DNA of 34,682 bases. Source: JAHZFN01 sp965149945. Lineage in GTDB: Bacteria > Bacillota > Dehalobacteriia > UBA4068 > UBA4997. Positions 33,617-34,682 of the stretch are shown piece after piece (the stretch's first letter is position 1; each line of letters opens with the position of its first letter). The notes beneath the pieces are model-generated. The model searched no databases. It saw nothing but the letters and a program-made list of their open reading frames with translations, and was not told the DNA's origin. Position numbers and translations under genes: made by a program. The stretch covers positions 1-34,682 of the forward strand of contig CBCTTQ010000023.1 in assembly GCA_965149945.1 (NCBI GenBank), given 5' to 3'.

Positions 33617-33672
33617 TTTACCTAACTTTTACCTTCTTGTGATAGCAGATTTAACATGTCAGCCCCTATAAT
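33617..33672 (+). promoter_or_regulatory. Pho box and promoter of the phosphate-binding protein gene
   Basis: TTTACC at 33617-33622 and 33628-33633 are exactly 11 bp apart. TTAACA at 33651-33656 is 23 bp beyond, again with a degenerate site between. TATAAT (33667-33672) follows 16 bp after the last repeat's start. The layout mirrors the symporter promoter at 28526-28580, which strengthens both calls. The leader would be about 75 nt. Confidence 0.75.
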
Positions 33673-33753
33673 TTAGTTATGTAATGGTTGTGCTATTATA
33701 CATAGCGGCCAAACAAATAAAAAAAGAAAGAATTTGAAAAGAGGTATGAAGAA

Positions 33754-34647
33754 ATGAAAAAATTGATGAGTATCTTAATGCTGGTTGGTTTGATGGCCTT
33801 TGCTCTGTGTGGCTGCGGCGGCGGCGAAGAACCCGCTGCTACTGAAGAAGGCGCGGATACCACTGCTGAAGCGATGAGTGGTGAAATTTCCGTAGTTGTT
33901 CGTGAAGATGGTTCCGGTACCAGAGACGCTTTCAATGAATTGATGGGCGTAATCGATGAAAACGATAACGACTTGACCTATGAAGGCGCTGAAGTTACCA
34001 ATAGTACTTCTGTCGCGATGAGCACTGTTGCCGGTAACCCCCAGGCGATTGGTTACATCTCTTTGGGTTCTCTGTCTGATGAAGTAAAAGCTCTCAATGT
34101 TGACGGCGCAGAACCTACTGTTGAAAATGTAAAATCCGGTACTTACAAAGTATCCAGACCTTTTAATGTTGCTTATGTAGAAGGCAGCCTGAGCGATGTT
34201 GCCCAGGATTTCATGAACTATGTAATGAGCGCTGAAGGTCAAGCTGTTATCGAAGAAGAAGGATACATCAGTGTTGCTGAAGGCGCCGAAAGCTATACCG
34301 GTTCCGGTATGAGCGGCAAAGTAACCTTGGCGGGTTCTACTTCTGTTTCTCCTGTCATGGAAGTATTGGCTGACGAATACAAAGCTTTGAATCCTAATGT
34401 TACTATCGAAATTCAGCAGACCGGTTCTTCTGCCGGTATCTCCTCCGCTATCGAAGGCGCCTGTGACATCGGTATGTCCTCCAGAGAATTGGATGAAACT
34501 GAAGCCGCTGAATTGACCTCTACCCAGATTGCGCTGGATGGTATCGCGGTGATCGTCAATAACGAAAATCCCATCAGTGATTTGACTACTGATCAAATTC
34601 GCAGCATCTTTGTTGGTGATGTTTTGGATTGGTCCGAACTTCAGTAA
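33754..34647 (+). CDS. pstS: Phosphate-binding lipoprotein, PstS-type with circularly permuted halves
   Basis: The 297-residue lipoprotein has a signal peptide ending in LCGC (lipid site Cys21) and an acidic linker to about residue 43. The mature part has all the PstS motifs but in swapped order. The segment that is normally C-terminal comes first: VVREDGSGTRDAF (about 48-60), AIGYISLGSLSDEVKAL (98-114), PTVENVKSGTYKVSRPF (121-137) and SAEGQAVIEEEGYI. The normally N-terminal segment follows: KVTLAGSTSVSPVME (189-203), IEQTGSSAG-like sequence, IGMSSRELDETE (239-250) and LDGIAVIVNNENPISDLT, ending DWSELQ, where ordinary PstS continues into REDGSGTR. GAGG (33741-33744) lies 9 bp before the ATG. 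Phosphate binding is inferred from motifs and the Pho box. Confidence 0.88.
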   Translation: MKKLMSILMLVGLMAFALCGCGGGEEPAATEEGADTTAEAMSGEISVVVREDGSGTRDAFNELMGVIDENDNDLTYEGAEVTNSTSVAMSTVAGNPQAIGYISLGSLSDEVKALNVDGAEPTVENVKSGTYKVSRPFNVAYVEGSLSDVAQDFMNYVMSAEGQAVIEEEGYISVAEGAESYTGSGMSGKVTLAGSTSVSPVMEVLADEYKALNPNVTIEIQQTGSSAGISSAIEGACDIGMSSRELDETEAAELTSTQIALDGIAVIVNNENPISDLTTDQIRSIFVGDVLDWSELQ

Positions 34648-34682
34648 AGAATCATGACAAAATCCAGGAATGAGGCGTCCTC

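Larger units (their letters stand above)
32986..33753. other. Long intergenic region between phoR and the phosphate-binding protein gene
   Basis: This 768-bp gap holds no supported gene on either strand. The minus-strand frame at 32806-33171 overlaps phoR and has no ribosome site. It contains a terminator-like hairpin (33261-33297), a small hairpin (TGTCTG at 33471, CAGACA at 33483) and the Pho box. The part from 32990 to 33240 shows no clear element. Confidence 0.55.

Noticed and set aside
1..34682. CRISPR array, tRNA or rRNA genes, insertion sequences, phage genes or toxin-antitoxin pairs
   Set aside because: I looked for evenly spaced repeats, cloverleaf-type sequence, transposase or integrase motifs and paired small genes and saw none. 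Repeats within the lipoprotein gene are short coding repeats, not CRISPR.

Overview
The window looks like the chromosome of an endospore-forming, probably anaerobic Bacillota (Clostridia-like). The support is a GerA-type germinant receptor locus, the yerC-pcrA-ligA order, a ferredoxin-dependent 2-oxoacid oxidoreductase, a phosphofructokinase with pyrophosphate-type residues, strong Gram-positive Shine-Dalgarno sites and TTAACA-type Pho boxes. The genus cannot be fixed from the sequence. I saw no rRNA, tRNA, insertion sequence, prophage or CRISPR array, so most of the window is ordinary core chromosome.

Layout. 1-2530: the 3' end of purH and complete purD, the last genes of a purine operon, closed by a terminator. 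2592-6025: a germinant-receptor operon in the order A, C, B with an unusually short C subunit. 6049-8754 and on to 10770: a sigma-H-like promoter followed by yerC, pcrA and ligA. 10939-14036: promoter, korDABC and terminator. 14278-14892: a lone DUF2284 cysteine-rich protein. 15172-16973: phosphofructokinase and cyclophilin. 17059-20269, minus strand: a tightly overlapping operon mscS-trxB-trxA-asparaginase. 20558-21241: nitroreductase-fold protein, sharing a bidirectional terminator with a convergent PfoR-like membrane protein (21306-22346, minus). 22625-23701: FkbM-type methyltransferase. 23856-24991: deoC-cdd nucleoside salvage pair, with a terminator overlapping the cdd stop. 25033-27402: large exported cadherin-like repeat protein with a C-terminal stalk domain.

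27403-34682 is more sparsely coded and A/T-rich between genes. It holds a tiny Ala/Glu/Pro-rich lipoprotein, a Na+/phosphate symporter with a PhoU-like tail, a PhoP/PhoR-type two-component pair, and a phosphate-binding lipoprotein. Both transport genes have a recognisable Pho box placed just upstream of a TATAAT -10 element, so this looks like a compact phosphate-starvation island in which PhoPR would control the symporter on one side and the binding protein on the other. The binding protein has its two halves in swapped order relative to textbook PstS (circular permutation), which is the most striking single observation here. The window stops just after it, so whether pstCAB follows is not visible.
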